Shown: positions 1 through 8,355 of the stretch, piece by piece
How the letters are laid out: every line of letters begins with the position of its first letter
Position numbering within the stretch: position 1 is the stretch's first letter
Assembly (NCBI GenBank): GCA_027044845.1
Contig: JALUBM010000049.1
Location: 1 to 9,520, forward strand
Direction of reading: 5' to 3'
From: Sulfurimonas sp.
GTDB taxonomy: Bacteria; Campylobacterota; Campylobacteria; Campylobacterales; Sulfurimonadaceae
Length of the DNA stretch: 9,520 nucleotides
The notes under the pieces: generated by a model
Database searches by the model: none
Seen by the model: the letters and a program-made list of their open reading frames with translations, nothing else
Told to the model about the DNA's origin: nothing
Made by a program: the position numbers and the translations under genes

Positions 1-890
1 TTATTCTCTTTTAAAGTCTCATAAATTGACTTTGCCGCTAAGGTATTGTGTCCAACATCTACAAGAACATTGTCTTTAAGACGTGAAAGTCTGCCAAAAA
101 GTTTAGCATTATTAAAATCTTTTACATCATATACTAGACCTAAAACTTTCAAAGCGGCAATACTCAGCATCAAATTCTCTTGCAAATAAAGAGGTAAATC
201 ACTATTTTTTGCAATTTTTGCAATTTTTATCTTGTCTTGTTTATCAAGCAATTCACTGTACATTTCGATAAGAAGACCCTTTTCTTGTGCGATTTTTTGC
301 ACCACTGTACTAACTTCGACATGTACTTGTTTAGCTATTATTGCTCTTCTTTGTACAGCATTTATTTTTGTTGCTGCGATAGATTCTATCTCAGTACCTA
401 AAAAAGCTTCATGATCAAAATCAATCGGTGTAACGAGCGTTAAAATATTTTTAAATACAGCGGTTGCATCGTATTCACCACCTAAACCCGCCTCAAATAC
501 TACATAATCACACTCCTGATATAAAAAAATCGCTAAAAGTGTCGTATACTCAAAATAACTCAAAGATTCTGCATCTTGCGGAGTTAAAAGAGATAAAAGT
601 TTTTTATGTGCTTCATTAAGCGTTACATTGCTAATATTTTTTCCATCAAGCCAAATACGTTCATTGAACTCTAAAATATGCGGAGAAGTATAATGCCCGA
701 CACAAAAGCCCAAAGAGTACAAAGCGGATGCCAAAAAACGTCCCGTGGTGCCTTTGCCGTTTGTACCGACAAGATGTATAATTTTTGGAACCTTTATAAA
801 CTTTTTAATATGTCCATAAACTCTGGACATACGCATATAGTCTATTTTCTCATAATATAACGGTTTACTTTCTAAAAAGGTTTGTAACAC
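1..890 (-). CDS. folC: Bifunctional folylpolyglutamate synthase / dihydrofolate synthase, C-terminus cut by window edge
   Basis: This Mur-ligase-type ATP-dependent enzyme joins glutamate to dihydropteroate and/or extends the polyglutamate tail of folates in the cytoplasm. Translation from a GTG at 890 gives 296 complete codons before the left edge. Family members are usually about 380-430 residues, so the last quarter or so is missing. Visible motifs are the ATP-binding P-loop GTNGKGTTG (residues 42-50), HYTSPH (66-71), EAGLGGEYDAT (133-143), DFDHEAFLG (157-165) with a following Lys175 where the family has its conserved, often carbamylated, lysine, and DVGHN (278-282) near the edge. The start is GTG because an in-frame stop lies just upstream (902-900) and the next ATG codons (19 and 21) would remove the conserved N-terminal LYYEKID stretch. 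A GGAG about 14 nt upstream is a weakly spaced ribosome site. The start lies 2 nt after the diguanylate cyclase stop, so translational coupling is likely. It is the last visible gene of the minus-strand operon. Confidence 0.95.
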   Translation of the reverse strand, partial: MLQTFLESKPLYYEKIDYMRMSRVYGHIKKFIKVPKIIHLVGTNGKGTTGRFLASALYSLGFCVGHYTSPHILEFNERIWLDGKNISNVTLNEAHKKLLSLLTPQDAESLSYFEYTTLLAIFLYQECDYVVFEAGLGGEYDATAVFKNILTLVTPIDFDHEAFLGTEIESIAATKINAVQRRAIIAKQVHVEVSTVVQKIAQEKGLLIEMYSELLDKQDKIKIAKIAKNSDLPLYLQENLMLSIAALKVLGLVYDVKDFNNAKLFGRLSRLKDNVLVDVGHNTLAAKSIYETLKEN

Positions 891-892
891 TG

Positions 893-2446
893 TTATTTTT
901 TATACTCCACTCTATTTCTTCCCTCTTTTTTTGCTTTATAAAGATATTCGTCTGCAGAGTTCATTGCAGCTTCAAACGAAATATGATCAGAACGTTGAGA
1001 AACTCCAGCACTAACAGTAACCCTAATACGCTTTCCTTTATAAACAAAACGTGCTTTTTCGACGTGTTTCCTCACTTTTTCAGCAAAAACAATACCTCCT
1101 TGCAAATCTGTTTCACTTAAAAGTGCCAAAAATTCTTCACCCCCAAAACGCCCGACGATATCAATAGTTCTACTCTCTTTTTTCAGTATTTTTGCAAATG
1201 CTGATAACACAGCATCTCCAGCATCATGCCCGTAATTATCATTCACTTTTTTAAATAAATCAATATCAAACATAACAATAGAAAGATTACGATTATTCCG
1301 TTTGTATTCACCTTCTTTTATACTTATAAACTCATCGAGTGCACGTTTATTATAAAGTTTTGTTAAAAAGTCCTCTTTTGACTCTTTTTTTACTGCTTTA
1401 AGCTCCTTTTCAAGGATATGCACCTTTTCAGACAAAGCAGCCACTTCATCACTATGTCCTTTTAAATCTTTACTTAAAAGTTCCGTATTTTCTTCTAAAG
1501 CAACAGCAATAGTAAATAGTTTCTTATGTGCAAGTTTAAAATTAACAGTTGATGTTTCATTATAAGATTCTAACTCTTTTTTTATCCCTTGTATCTCAAT
1601 ATTTGAACTGTCTGAATGTTCTATCATATTTATAAGACGCAGTGAAAGTTGATCTAAAACACCATCAATGGATTCTACCATCTCTTTTACGGTCTTCTTA
1701 TCAAGTGCTATTCGCAATGATATTGCCGATTTAATCTCATTTTCCATACTAGCATTCTCAAGTAACGCGGGATTTTCTTGTATCTTTTCACTCAAAGAAG
1801 CAATAGTATCATTCACACTTGAAGCAATAGACGGCACAAAAGAGGTAATTAAAAGTTTTGATATTTTTCGTAAATCAACACTTTGCATGTCATCTACACT
1901 TGTCGATACCAATTTTAGATTTTCAATAGTTTTTTGTAAATTTTTCGTATCAACAGCACCGTACTCTTTTAACTCTTGTAAAAAAGTATCATCATAAGTA
2001 GTTATAAAATTTATCCATCGTTGTCTAAACTGATTTAACTGTTCTGATTGTGATCCACGTTCTATCATATCAAGCGTCTTTTGTGCAAGTTCACTTGCTT
2101 CTTTATTGTGTAAAACTGTAATAACCTGTAGGATTCGTTTTATAAGTGAAGTTTGTGATTCAAGCGTATCAAAACATTGTGTAGGATTAGTTCTATTAAG
2201 TTTAGAAATTAAAAAACGGATGAAAAAACTTTCATTCATAGTTCTAATATTATAGTTTTTCAAATCTTTTTGCAAATCTTTATTGAGCATTGTATTATAT
2301 TTTACAATATGCTGGCAATCTTCAACCTGCATCTTTGCTTTTCTTACTTCTTTACAAAAAGCTTCAGCATAAAAATCAGGAGTTAATAATTTTCCCTCAA
2401 GCTTTAATCTTTTTACGGCTTTATTGATAATTGTTTGTATAGTCAT
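893..2446 (-). CDS. GGDEF-domain diguanylate cyclase with uncharacterised N-terminal region
   Basis: The 517-residue protein is predicted to make cyclic di-GMP from two GTP. The C-terminal GGDEF domain spans about 359-515. It opens with DFLTKLYNKRAL, then MFDIDLFKKVNDNYGHDAGD (392-411, with Asp394 as metal ligand and Asn402/Asp411 in the substrate site), then the active-site loop GGEEF (435-439). The product-inhibition I-site RxxD is intact as RTID (426-429), exactly five residues before GGEEF, so an active, feedback-controlled cyclase is expected. No signal peptide or membrane helix is visible, so the protein should be cytoplasmic. Residues 1 to about 323 are helix-rich and match no domain I can name. 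Residues 324-358 look like a coiled coil that would dimerise the catalytic domain. The ATG start has a good Shine-Dalgarno (AGGAG, 2459-2455, 8 nt spacing). The gene lies 16 nt after lptE and 2 nt before folC. The catalytic function is confident from motifs, but the signal sensed is unknown. Confidence 0.93.
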   Translation of the reverse strand: MTIQTIINKAVKRLKLEGKLLTPDFYAEAFCKEVRKAKMQVEDCQHIVKYNTMLNKDLQKDLKNYNIRTMNESFFIRFLISKLNRTNPTQCFDTLESQTSLIKRILQVITVLHNKEASELAQKTLDMIERGSQSEQLNQFRQRWINFITTYDDTFLQELKEYGAVDTKNLQKTIENLKLVSTSVDDMQSVDLRKISKLLITSFVPSIASSVNDTIASLSEKIQENPALLENASMENEIKSAISLRIALDKKTVKEMVESIDGVLDQLSLRLINMIEHSDSSNIEIQGIKKELESYNETSTVNFKLAHKKLFTIAVALEENTELLSKDLKGHSDEVAALSEKVHILEKELKAVKKESKEDFLTKLYNKRALDEFISIKEGEYKRNNRNLSIVMFDIDLFKKVNDNYGHDAGDAVLSAFAKILKKESRTIDIVGRFGGEEFLALLSETDLQGGIVFAEKVRKHVEKARFVYKGKRIRVTVSAGVSQRSDHISFEAAMNSADEYLYKAKKEGRNRVEYKK

Positions 2447-2462
2447 TTGTTCTTCTCCTAAT

Positions 2463-2984
2463 TTATAGTTGTGATCCCTCTGCGGATATTTGTGCTACAA
2501 ATGATGATATAGCTTTAATCGCACTAAATTTTATGGCATCAAAGCGTTCTTGATCTGTTATAACTGCATTTGGAACGACTGAAAAATCATACGTTCCTTT
2601 TGCTGTATAATTTTTCTTTATGTTTTTAGATTCTCTTGTTACTCGCAAAATAATGGTTGCACGGTAAGAAATAATATACCCGTCTGTATTATACTGAATT
2701 GCTGAATAACGGGGAGGGGTTAAAAAAAAGTTTAATGTTGTATCGGCATGTGCTTTATCTGTTAATGAAGCATGGAAAATCTCCACAATAGCACTATCTA
2801 CTGCATCTTTGATTAAAACGGTATTTTGCGGATCTATTGCTGAGATAGTTACATGGGTATTAATTTTCCTTCCGACAACACTTCGGGCATATTTTGAACT
2901 TGGTTTATATCCACACGCACTTATAAAGACAATAAGCGTTAATAAAGTGAATAACTTCAAAAAGTGCGGCGGATATTTTTTCAT
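2463..2984 (-). CDS. lptE: LptE-like outer-membrane LPS-assembly lipoprotein
   Basis: This 173-residue lipoprotein precursor has a basic N-terminus (MKKYPPHFLK), a hydrophobic core at 11-20, and a lipobox ISAC with lipidated Cys24. The mature protein would be about 150 residues, starting CGYKPSS, typical of LptE (RlpB) proteins that plug the LptD barrel and deliver LPS or LOS to the outer leaflet. A central stretch with YNTDGYIISYR (98-108) and alternating hydrophobic strands fits the small alpha/beta LptE fold. Primary sequence is weakly conserved in this family, so the name rests on the lipobox, size, strand pattern and position. From memory, the Campylobacterota LptE-like gene lies between leuS and folC. 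The ATG is 1 nt after the leuS stop, and its Shine-Dalgarno (AAAGGG) lies inside the end of leuS, indicating coupled translation. It would be a substrate of the Sec machinery and Lnt encoded nearby. An alternative reading is an unrelated outer-membrane lipoprotein. Confidence 0.75.
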   Translation of the reverse strand: MKKYPPHFLKLFTLLTLIVFISACGYKPSSKYARSVVGRKINTHVTISAIDPQNTVLIKDAVDSAIVEIFHASLTDKAHADTTLNFFLTPPRYSAIQYNTDGYIISYRATIILRVTRESKNIKKNYTAKGTYDFSVVPNAVITDQERFDAIKFSAIKAISSFVAQISAEGSQL

Positions 2985-2985
2985 T

Positions 2986-5439
2986 TTAGCCCTTTACTAC
3001 AATATTAACAAGTTTTTTAGGAACAAGTATCTCTTTTACAATCTCTTTTCCATCAAGCCATTTAGCAATATTTTCTTTTGCTGCAGAAAGTATATCATCT
3101 TTAGAAGCATCTGTCGCCACTTCAATCTCACCTCTTTTTTTTCCATTGATAGAAACACCTAAACAAATGCTTTCTTCAACAAAAACTTCTTCGAGAATCT
3201 CTTGCGGTACTAAATTATTCAGATGAAAACATTTTTCACTAATTTCATAACAAGTATGTGGAATTACAGGTTCCATAATAGAGCTAAGTATCCAATACCC
3301 TTCGCTCCATACATTTGTATTTTTTTGTACATTAAGTGCATTCATCGCTTCCATCACACCAGCAATCATCGTATTAAAAGTATATCGCTCATTATATACA
3401 TCTTCAGCACGTTTAAGTGCTTCATACACTTTTTTACGGGCAAATTTTTCTTCTTTGTTTAAATCAGAATGATTTATTTGCGGTTTTTCATTGCATGGAA
3501 CCACATTGGCACTACGCTCAAAAAATCTTTTTATGAATTTATAAGCACCTTCAACGGCACTGTCGTTCCACTCAAGTTCTTGTGTCGGAGGTGCGGCAAA
3601 CAGTATAAAAAGACGTGCCGTATCTGCACCGTATTTTTCTATAATGGCATCAGGATCAACTGTATTGCCTTTTGATTTACTCATTTTAGCACCGTCTTTA
3701 AGCACCATACCCTGAGTCAGCAGTCGCTCAAACGGTTCATCAAAATCTATATATCCCAAATCACGAAAAACTTTTGTAAAGAATCGTGCATATAAAAGGT
3801 GCAAAATTGCATGTTCAATTCCACCAATATAATGATTCACACCCATCCAATACTTAATTTGTTCAAATGAAAAAGCCTCTTTTCCCCAGTTTGAAGGTGA
3901 CGCACAAAAACGTAGAAAATACCATGAAGATTCAACAAAAGTATCCATCGTATCCGTTTCACGCAAAGCATCACCACCACACTCAGGACATTTACAATGT
4001 TTCCATGTTGGATGGTTTTCAAGTGGATTTCCTTCACCTGTAATTTCTACATCTTCAGGCAGAGCCACAGGCAGATTCTCTTTCTTTTCCATAACAAGGC
4101 CACAAGTGTCACAATGAATAAAAGGAATCGGTGCACCCCAATACCTTTGACGACTTACACCCCAGTCTTTAAGTTTATAGTTCGTTGTTTTTTTCCCAAT
4201 GCCTTTTTCTTCAAACATTTCTATAATATGTTTTTGTACTTTTTGTGAATTTATCCCGATAAAATCATCCGAGTTTATTAACTCACCAACTTCAGTAAAA
4301 GCAGTTTTAGAAAAATCATGCTCTGCATTAAATGGCTTTATGACTGCTTTTATCGGTAAATCATATTTTTTGGCAAAGTCATAATCTCTCTCATCATGTG
4401 CAGGAACCGCCATAACTGCACCACTGCCGTAATCCATAAGTACAAAATTTGCCACCCAGACAGGAATTAATTCTCCTGTTAAAGGGTGCTTTACATGTAA
4501 CCCTAACGCAACACCTGATTTTTCTTTTTGACGGTCAATCGAAGAGGCATTTTTCATGGTTTCTATTTGTTTTATCACCGTATCATCAAGCAATTTATTC
4601 TCAATCATATACGTTATTATTTCATGTTCAGGAGCTAATGCCGTATAGCTTATTCCATAAACAGTATCAGGGCGTGTTGTAAAAACATCAAATCTTTCAA
4701 ATGTATGAGAAAGTTTCAACAGACTCTCATTATCAAAATACAAGTCAAATGCCAGTCCGTTTGATTTTCCTATCCAATTCTCCTGCATTGTCAAAACCTG
4801 TTTTGGCCAACCACCTTCAAGCTTTTTTAAATCATCTAGCAACTCATCTGCATAGGCAGTAATTTTAAAATAATACTGGTTCATATCTTTTTTGACAATC
4901 GGGGTATCACATCGCCAGCAACAACCATCCACTACCTGTTCATTTGCCAAGACCGTTTGATCATGCGGACACCAGTTTAACATCCCTTTTTCACGATACA
5001 ACAAACCTTTATTATACATATCTATTATAAAGCCCTGCTCGAACTTCGTATAGAGTTCATCACTTGTCGCAAATTCTCGTTTACGTGAAAAAGAAAATCC
5101 CAAAGAGTAAAATTCGTTTTTCATATAGTCTATATTGTCGTATGTCCAGTTCTTAGGATGTGAACCGTTTTTTATAGCCGCATTTTCAGCTGGCATTCCA
5201 AAACTATCAAAACCGATAGGATGCAGAACATTTTTTCCCTGTTGTCTATGGTATCGTGCAAAAGCATCACTGATTGAGTAATTTCTTACATGTCCCATAT
5301 GCAAGCGTCCACTTGGAAACGGGAACATCGAAAGTATATATTTTTTCTCTTTTGTAAAATCTTCGCTCGGTTCAAAACTCTCATTTTCTTCCCAATACTG
5401 TTGCCATTTATTTTCTATGTTTTTTGCACTATATTCCAA
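2986..5439 (-). CDS. leuS: Leucyl-tRNA synthetase (TTG start)
   Basis: This cytoplasmic class I aminoacyl-tRNA synthetase charges tRNA-Leu. The 817-residue length is complete for bacterial LeuRS. The HIGH-type signature is HMGH (47-50) following MFPFPSGR, and KMSKS is at 585-589. The inserted editing (CP1) domain carries TTRPDT (254-259) and [15 protein letters not shown] (338-352), the threonine-rich and aspartate motifs that hydrolyse mischarged tRNA. Cysteine clusters at 173-177 (CCWRC), 443-446 (CDTC) and 482-487 (CKCPEC) could bind zinc. The anticodon-binding and C-terminal domains follow, ending at VNIVVKG. The start is a TTG: no ATG or GTG lies in frame between the preceding gene and the leucyl catalytic core, the N-terminus from here ([16 protein letters not shown]) matches the family, and AGGA lies 10 nt upstream. 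The gap to the upstream membrane-protein gene is 20 nt. There is no sign of truncation or loss of editing. Confidence 0.98.
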   Translation of the reverse strand: MEYSAKNIENKWQQYWEENESFEPSEDFTKEKKYILSMFPFPSGRLHMGHVRNYSISDAFARYHRQQGKNVLHPIGFDSFGMPAENAAIKNGSHPKNWTYDNIDYMKNEFYSLGFSFSRKREFATSDELYTKFEQGFIIDMYNKGLLYREKGMLNWCPHDQTVLANEQVVDGCCWRCDTPIVKKDMNQYYFKITAYADELLDDLKKLEGGWPKQVLTMQENWIGKSNGLAFDLYFDNESLLKLSHTFERFDVFTTRPDTVYGISYTALAPEHEIITYMIENKLLDDTVIKQIETMKNASSIDRQKEKSGVALGLHVKHPLTGELIPVWVANFVLMDYGSGAVMAVPAHDERDYDFAKKYDLPIKAVIKPFNAEHDFSKTAFTEVGELINSDDFIGINSQKVQKHIIEMFEEKGIGKKTTNYKLKDWGVSRQRYWGAPIPFIHCDTCGLVMEKKENLPVALPEDVEITGEGNPLENHPTWKHCKCPECGGDALRETDTMDTFVESSWYFLRFCASPSNWGKEAFSFEQIKYWMGVNHYIGGIEHAILHLLYARFFTKVFRDLGYIDFDEPFERLLTQGMVLKDGAKMSKSKGNTVDPDAIIEKYGADTARLFILFAAPPTQELEWNDSAVEGAYKFIKRFFERSANVVPCNEKPQINHSDLNKEEKFARKKVYEALKRAEDVYNERYTFNTMIAGVMEAMNALNVQKNTNVWSEGYWILSSIMEPVIPHTCYEISEKCFHLNNLVPQEILEEVFVEESICLGVSINGKKRGEIEVATDASKDDILSAAKENIAKWLDGKEIVKEILVPKKLVNIVVKG

Positions 5440-5447
5440 TTTTATTT

Positions 5448-5452
5448 TTCCT
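5448..5452 (-). promoter_or_regulatory. Ribosome-binding site supporting the leuS TTG start
   Basis: The minus strand reads AGGAA, ending 8 nt before the TTG at 5439. It is the only purine-rich Shine-Dalgarno-like element in the 20-nt gap between the upstream stop and leuS. Codons in the leuS frame upstream of the TTG are AAA, ATA, AAA, GGA, ATA and so on, with no alternative initiation codon. The site therefore decides in favour of TTG. Confidence 0.7.
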
Positions 5453-5459
5453 ATAATTA

Positions 5460-5798
5460 TTAATATTCTTCGTATATTTTACTACTTTCAATGTAAACAA
5501 GTCCCATTGAAAAAACATTTGCTATCAACGCTCCGATAGCCAGAGCAATTGCCCATGAATCATTTTGCATTATAACTAAAAACACAAAGGCAGGTATTAG
5601 ATGCAAATCTGCAACTAATGAAGATGCCAGTAATTCGGCTGAAAGTAGATTACGTACCCCTATTTTTAAAATTGTTGAAATAAGGTTCACACTTGCTGCT
5701 ATAAACAGTGAAATAGCAGTGTTTTCATACAAAAATCCTGCTATTGATGTTAAACTCATCAGTGAAAAAAATACATATACTACTTTGCCCCAATCCAT
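5460..5798 (-). CDS. Conserved small integral membrane protein of unknown function (DUF6394-like)
   Basis: This is a 112-residue, very hydrophobic protein with about four predicted membrane helices (roughly 5-21, 29-45, 57-77 and 82-103), a short polar N-terminus (MDWGK) and an acidic tail (ESSKIYEEY). Polar residues inside or beside the helices include Asn38, Asp64 and His66. I recognise it only as the small membrane protein found between secF and leuS in Campylobacterota. From memory, H. pylori has one at the same place (HP1548) and the family is catalogued as DUF6394, but I could not check this. The ATG has a good Shine-Dalgarno (AAGGGAT). The gene begins 17 nt after secF and ends 20 nt before leuS, so it is transcribed with both. 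Its place directly after secDF makes a role in membrane-protein translocation or insertion conceivable, but nothing in the sequence proves this. Confidence 0.85.
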   Translation of the reverse strand: MDWGKVVYVFFSLMSLTSIAGFLYENTAISLFIAASVNLISTILKIGVRNLLSAELLASSLVADLHLIPAFVFLVIMQNDSWAIALAIGALIANVFSMGLVYIESSKIYEEY

Positions 5799-5815
5799 TA
5801 ATATCCCTTAATTTA

Positions 5816-6787
5816 TTACATTACACCAGATTCAAACTGCTCTCGCATTCTATTTTTTTCTGCTTCTCTTTTTGCTTTTTCGGCAAGTTTCGTATGGTAA
5901 CCCTTTACATCAAAACCAAATAATATAAGTAATGGTGAAGCCACAAAAATTGATGAATATGTCCCTACAATTATACCTACTAAAAGTGTAAATGCAAAAG
6001 CATGAATAATCTCTCCACCAAACATAAACAAGGTAAAAACCACAAAAAATGTCGTTAACGATGTTAAAGTCGTACGAGCAAGTGTTCTTGTGATAGACTC
6101 GTTTATAATCTCAGTCAAGTTTGCTTTTTTACTCTTCGTAATTCCTTCTCGAATACGATCAAAAACGATAATCGTATCATTCAACGAATATCCTAAAAGT
6201 GTTAAAATTGCAGCTAAAACATCAAGATTTACATCTATTTGAAAAAGTGATACGGCACCCATAGCAATAGAAACGTCATGAATAAGTGCTGCGATAGAAG
6301 CCACGGCAAAACGCCATTCAAATCGAAATGCTACATATATAAGAATCGCGGCAACAGAGAGAAAGAGTGCCATAAGACCTTTTTCTTTTAACTCAGAACC
6401 AACTTTAGGACCAACAATATCAACACGACGAATCTTAAAATTTCCTGTTCCTTTTAATGTTGCTCGAGTTACATCTCCAATATCTTTTGTAACGCTTCCA
6501 CTACTTGTTTTCATACGAATCACAACTTCATCAGGTGAACCAAATTCACTAATGGTAGCACCATCAAAAAGTTTATTTACTTTTAATTTCTCACGCATTA
6601 CTTTGATAGGTGCTTTTGTATCATATTTTACCTGTACAATAGTTCCTCCAGCAAAATCAATCCCATAATTAAGACCTTTTGTAGCCAAAATCGCATATGA
6701 AGCTAAAACCAAAATAGCAGAGAGAAGCATTGCAAGTTTCGATTTACTCATAAAATCAAAGGTACGACTATATTTAAAAAATTCCAT
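5816..6787 (-). CDS. secF: Protein translocase subunit SecF
   Basis: SecF is the inner-membrane partner of SecD. The SecDF pair uses the proton-motive force to pull substrates out of the SecYEG channel on the periplasmic side. The 323-residue protein is normal in length. A first membrane helix at about 18-36 is followed by the SecD/SecF signature GIDFAGG (42-48), then a periplasmic domain to about 135 containing VGPKVG (125-130). Five more helices follow (about 137-157, 161-183, 187-210, 242-258 and 262-290), with GYSLNDTIIVFDRIRE (199-214) and SITRTLARTTLTSL (231-244), both characteristic of SecF. Asp171 and Asp204 lie in the membrane part. The C-terminus is a charged cytoplasmic tail rich in Lys, Arg and Glu. 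The ATG starts 2 nt after the secD stop, with AAAGGAT inside the end of secD as ribosome site. Separate secD and secF genes, rather than a fusion, are usual in proteobacteria. Confidence 0.98.
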   Translation of the reverse strand: MEFFKYSRTFDFMSKSKLAMLLSAILVLASYAILATKGLNYGIDFAGGTIVQVKYDTKAPIKVMREKLKVNKLFDGATISEFGSPDEVVIRMKTSSGSVTKDIGDVTRATLKGTGNFKIRRVDIVGPKVGSELKEKGLMALFLSVAAILIYVAFRFEWRFAVASIAALIHDVSIAMGAVSLFQIDVNLDVLAAILTLLGYSLNDTIIVFDRIREGITKSKKANLTEIINESITRTLARTTLTSLTTFFVVFTLFMFGGEIIHAFAFTLLVGIIVGTYSSIFVASPLLILFGFDVKGYHTKLAEKAKREAEKNRMREQFESGVM

Positions 6788-6789
6788 AA

Positions 6790-8355
6790 TTATCCTTTAA
6801 TTCCAAGCCAAAAACGGTAATTTTTCGTTTTACCCATTTTTGGTTCTATCATCTGATAAATTCCATGCGTTCCAAGAATTGCTGTAAGCATTGAAGCTAA
6901 AATACCAATACTCATAGTAACAGCAAAACCTTTAATAGCCCCTGTACCATACACATATAAAACAACAGAAGCAATAAGTGTCGTAATGTTAGCATCCAAA
7001 ATCGCTGTCATTGCATTTGCATAACCATCTTCAATGGCTTTATGCATCGACTTCCCTTCATAAATAAGTTCCCGAATCCGCTCGGTTATAATAACATTAG
7101 CATCTACTGCCATACCAACCGTCAGGACAATACCTGCCATCCCTGGTAGTGTGAGGGTTGCACCAAACAGACTCATCACAGCTAAAAGAATCAGTAAGTT
7201 CGCAAAAAGTGCAATATTCGCAATCACACCTGCCATACGATAATAAACCATCATAAAAGCAATAACAAGAACAAAACCGCCAATAAGTGCTATCATTGAA
7301 GCTTTAATACTATCTGCTCCAAGACTAGGACCTACTGAACGTTTTTCCATCATATAAATTGGGGCAAGTAATGCACCAGAACGTAAAGCAATTGCTAAGT
7401 CTTTTGCCCCTAAAACCGTATAGTTTCCAGAAATTTGTCCACTTCCTCCACCAATGCGTTCATTGATATTTGGGGCAGAATAAACCTTACCATCAAGCAC
7501 AACTGCCAGACGCTTACCTACATTTTTACCAGTAAAATCACCAAATATATCTGCACCTTCTGCATTTAATTTAAAATCAATTACAGGACGATTATTTTTA
7601 TCAAAGCCTACATGTGCACCAGTAAGCATTCCACCATCTAAAATAGGAATTTCATGCACAAGATATTTAATTTTAGGAGATTTTACATCTTCTAAAATAA
7701 CATCTCCATATGAGGCTGCATCTGCATCACTCATATTATAAACACGTGCATTTCTATCCTCATCTACAGCCATCAGTTCAAGTTTTGCCGCACGTGAGAT
7801 AAGTTCACGGGCACGCTGTTCATCTGCTTGTGATTTAATTCCTGCAAGTTCTACAAGAATTTTATCTTTTCCTTGTCGGGCTACAACTGGTTCAGATAAT
7901 CCAAATTGATCAAGTCTATTTCTAATTGTTTCAATTGCCTGAGAGACCGCTTGTTTTTTTGTTTTTTGTATCTCTTTAGGTGTCAAATTCAATGTAACAA
8001 CAGAACCTTTATGTGCTATTTTTACACCTTCAAGTTTTGATAAGAATGTATCGAAATTCTTAATCTCATCACTATCAAGCACTTCAAAAGTTACACTTGT
8101 ATCATCAAATGTAAGTCCATCAATTAAGATATCATTACGGTCAGCAAAATGTTTGATACTTGCTGCCATAGATTTTATACGTGATTTTGTAGCTTCTGCT
8201 GTTTTTACACCAAGAAGCATATGTAAACCACCTTGTAAATCAAGACCTAAGGTTATTTTTTTGCCACTTTGCGTTTGTAATAAAGAAGGTAAAGAAAAAA
8301 CAATACCAAACACTATTGCCAATGCAAAGATAACTATGCGATAATTAAGCTTCAT
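6790..8355 (-). CDS. secD: Protein translocase subunit SecD
   Basis: SecD is the large subunit of the SecDF-YajC accessory complex of the Sec translocon. Starting at the ATG at 8355 gives 521 residues. They comprise helix 1 (about 6-25), the signature TLGLDLQGGLHMLLG (35-49), and a periplasmic P1 domain of about 290 residues. That domain includes QAIETIRNRLDQFGLSEP (139-156), the ALRSGALLAPI segment (323-333) and RSVGPSLGADSI (339-350). Five more helices follow (about 353-371, 377-398, 403-425, 451-470 and 474-498). VGMAVDANVIITERIRE (413-429) carries the conserved Asp418 used in proton-driven cycling. The frame is open upstream to a TTG at 8373 (six extra residues, MQRSTR). I prefer the ATG because MKLNYRIVIFA is a standard inner-membrane N-terminus and no good ribosome site precedes the TTG. 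The ATG overlaps the last 11 nt of yajC, implying coupled translation. secF follows after 2 nt. Confidence 0.97.
   Translation of the reverse strand: MKLNYRIVIFALAIVFGIVFSLPSLLQTQSGKKITLGLDLQGGLHMLLGVKTAEATKSRIKSMAASIKHFADRNDILIDGLTFDDTSVTFEVLDSDEIKNFDTFLSKLEGVKIAHKGSVVTLNLTPKEIQKTKKQAVSQAIETIRNRLDQFGLSEPVVARQGKDKILVELAGIKSQADEQRARELISRAAKLELMAVDEDRNARVYNMSDADAASYGDVILEDVKSPKIKYLVHEIPILDGGMLTGAHVGFDKNNRPVIDFKLNAEGADIFGDFTGKNVGKRLAVVLDGKVYSAPNINERIGGGSGQISGNYTVLGAKDLAIALRSGALLAPIYMMEKRSVGPSLGADSIKASMIALIGGFVLVIAFMMVYYRMAGVIANIALFANLLILLAVMSLFGATLTLPGMAGIVLTVGMAVDANVIITERIRELIYEGKSMHKAIEDGYANAMTAILDANITTLIASVVLYVYGTGAIKGFAVTMSIGILASMLTAILGTHGIYQMIEPKMGKTKNYRFWLGIKG

Noticed and set aside
211..228. 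Tandem 9-nt repeat (gcaattttt twice)
   Set aside because: It lies within folC and encodes a Lys-Ile-Ala-Lys-Ile-Ala stretch in frame. Two copies in AT-rich coding DNA need no further explanation.
443..489. Thought that the LeuRS cysteine clusters might mark a fused zinc-ribbon domain (coordinates here are protein residues of leuS)
   Set aside because: CxxC clusters at these places are normal in bacterial LeuRS zinc modules, and the total length of 817 residues leaves no room for an extra domain.
2461..2467. TATAAAT on the minus strand just upstream of the diguanylate cyclase gene, as a possible internal promoter
   Set aside because: It covers the end of lptE, and the start it would give (about 2455) falls inside the Shine-Dalgarno, leaving the cyclase without a usable ribosome site.
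2809..3675. Plus-strand open frames of 60-120 codons opposite lptE and leuS (also around 232-414, 678-860, 1668-1997, 3997-4682 and 8153-8344), and one minus-strand frame at 3837-4037
   Set aside because: They lie antisense or out of frame within genes with strong family motifs, encode low-complexity Phe/Cys/Ile-rich peptides, lack ribosome sites and resemble no protein. They are shadows of the coding strand in AT-rich DNA.
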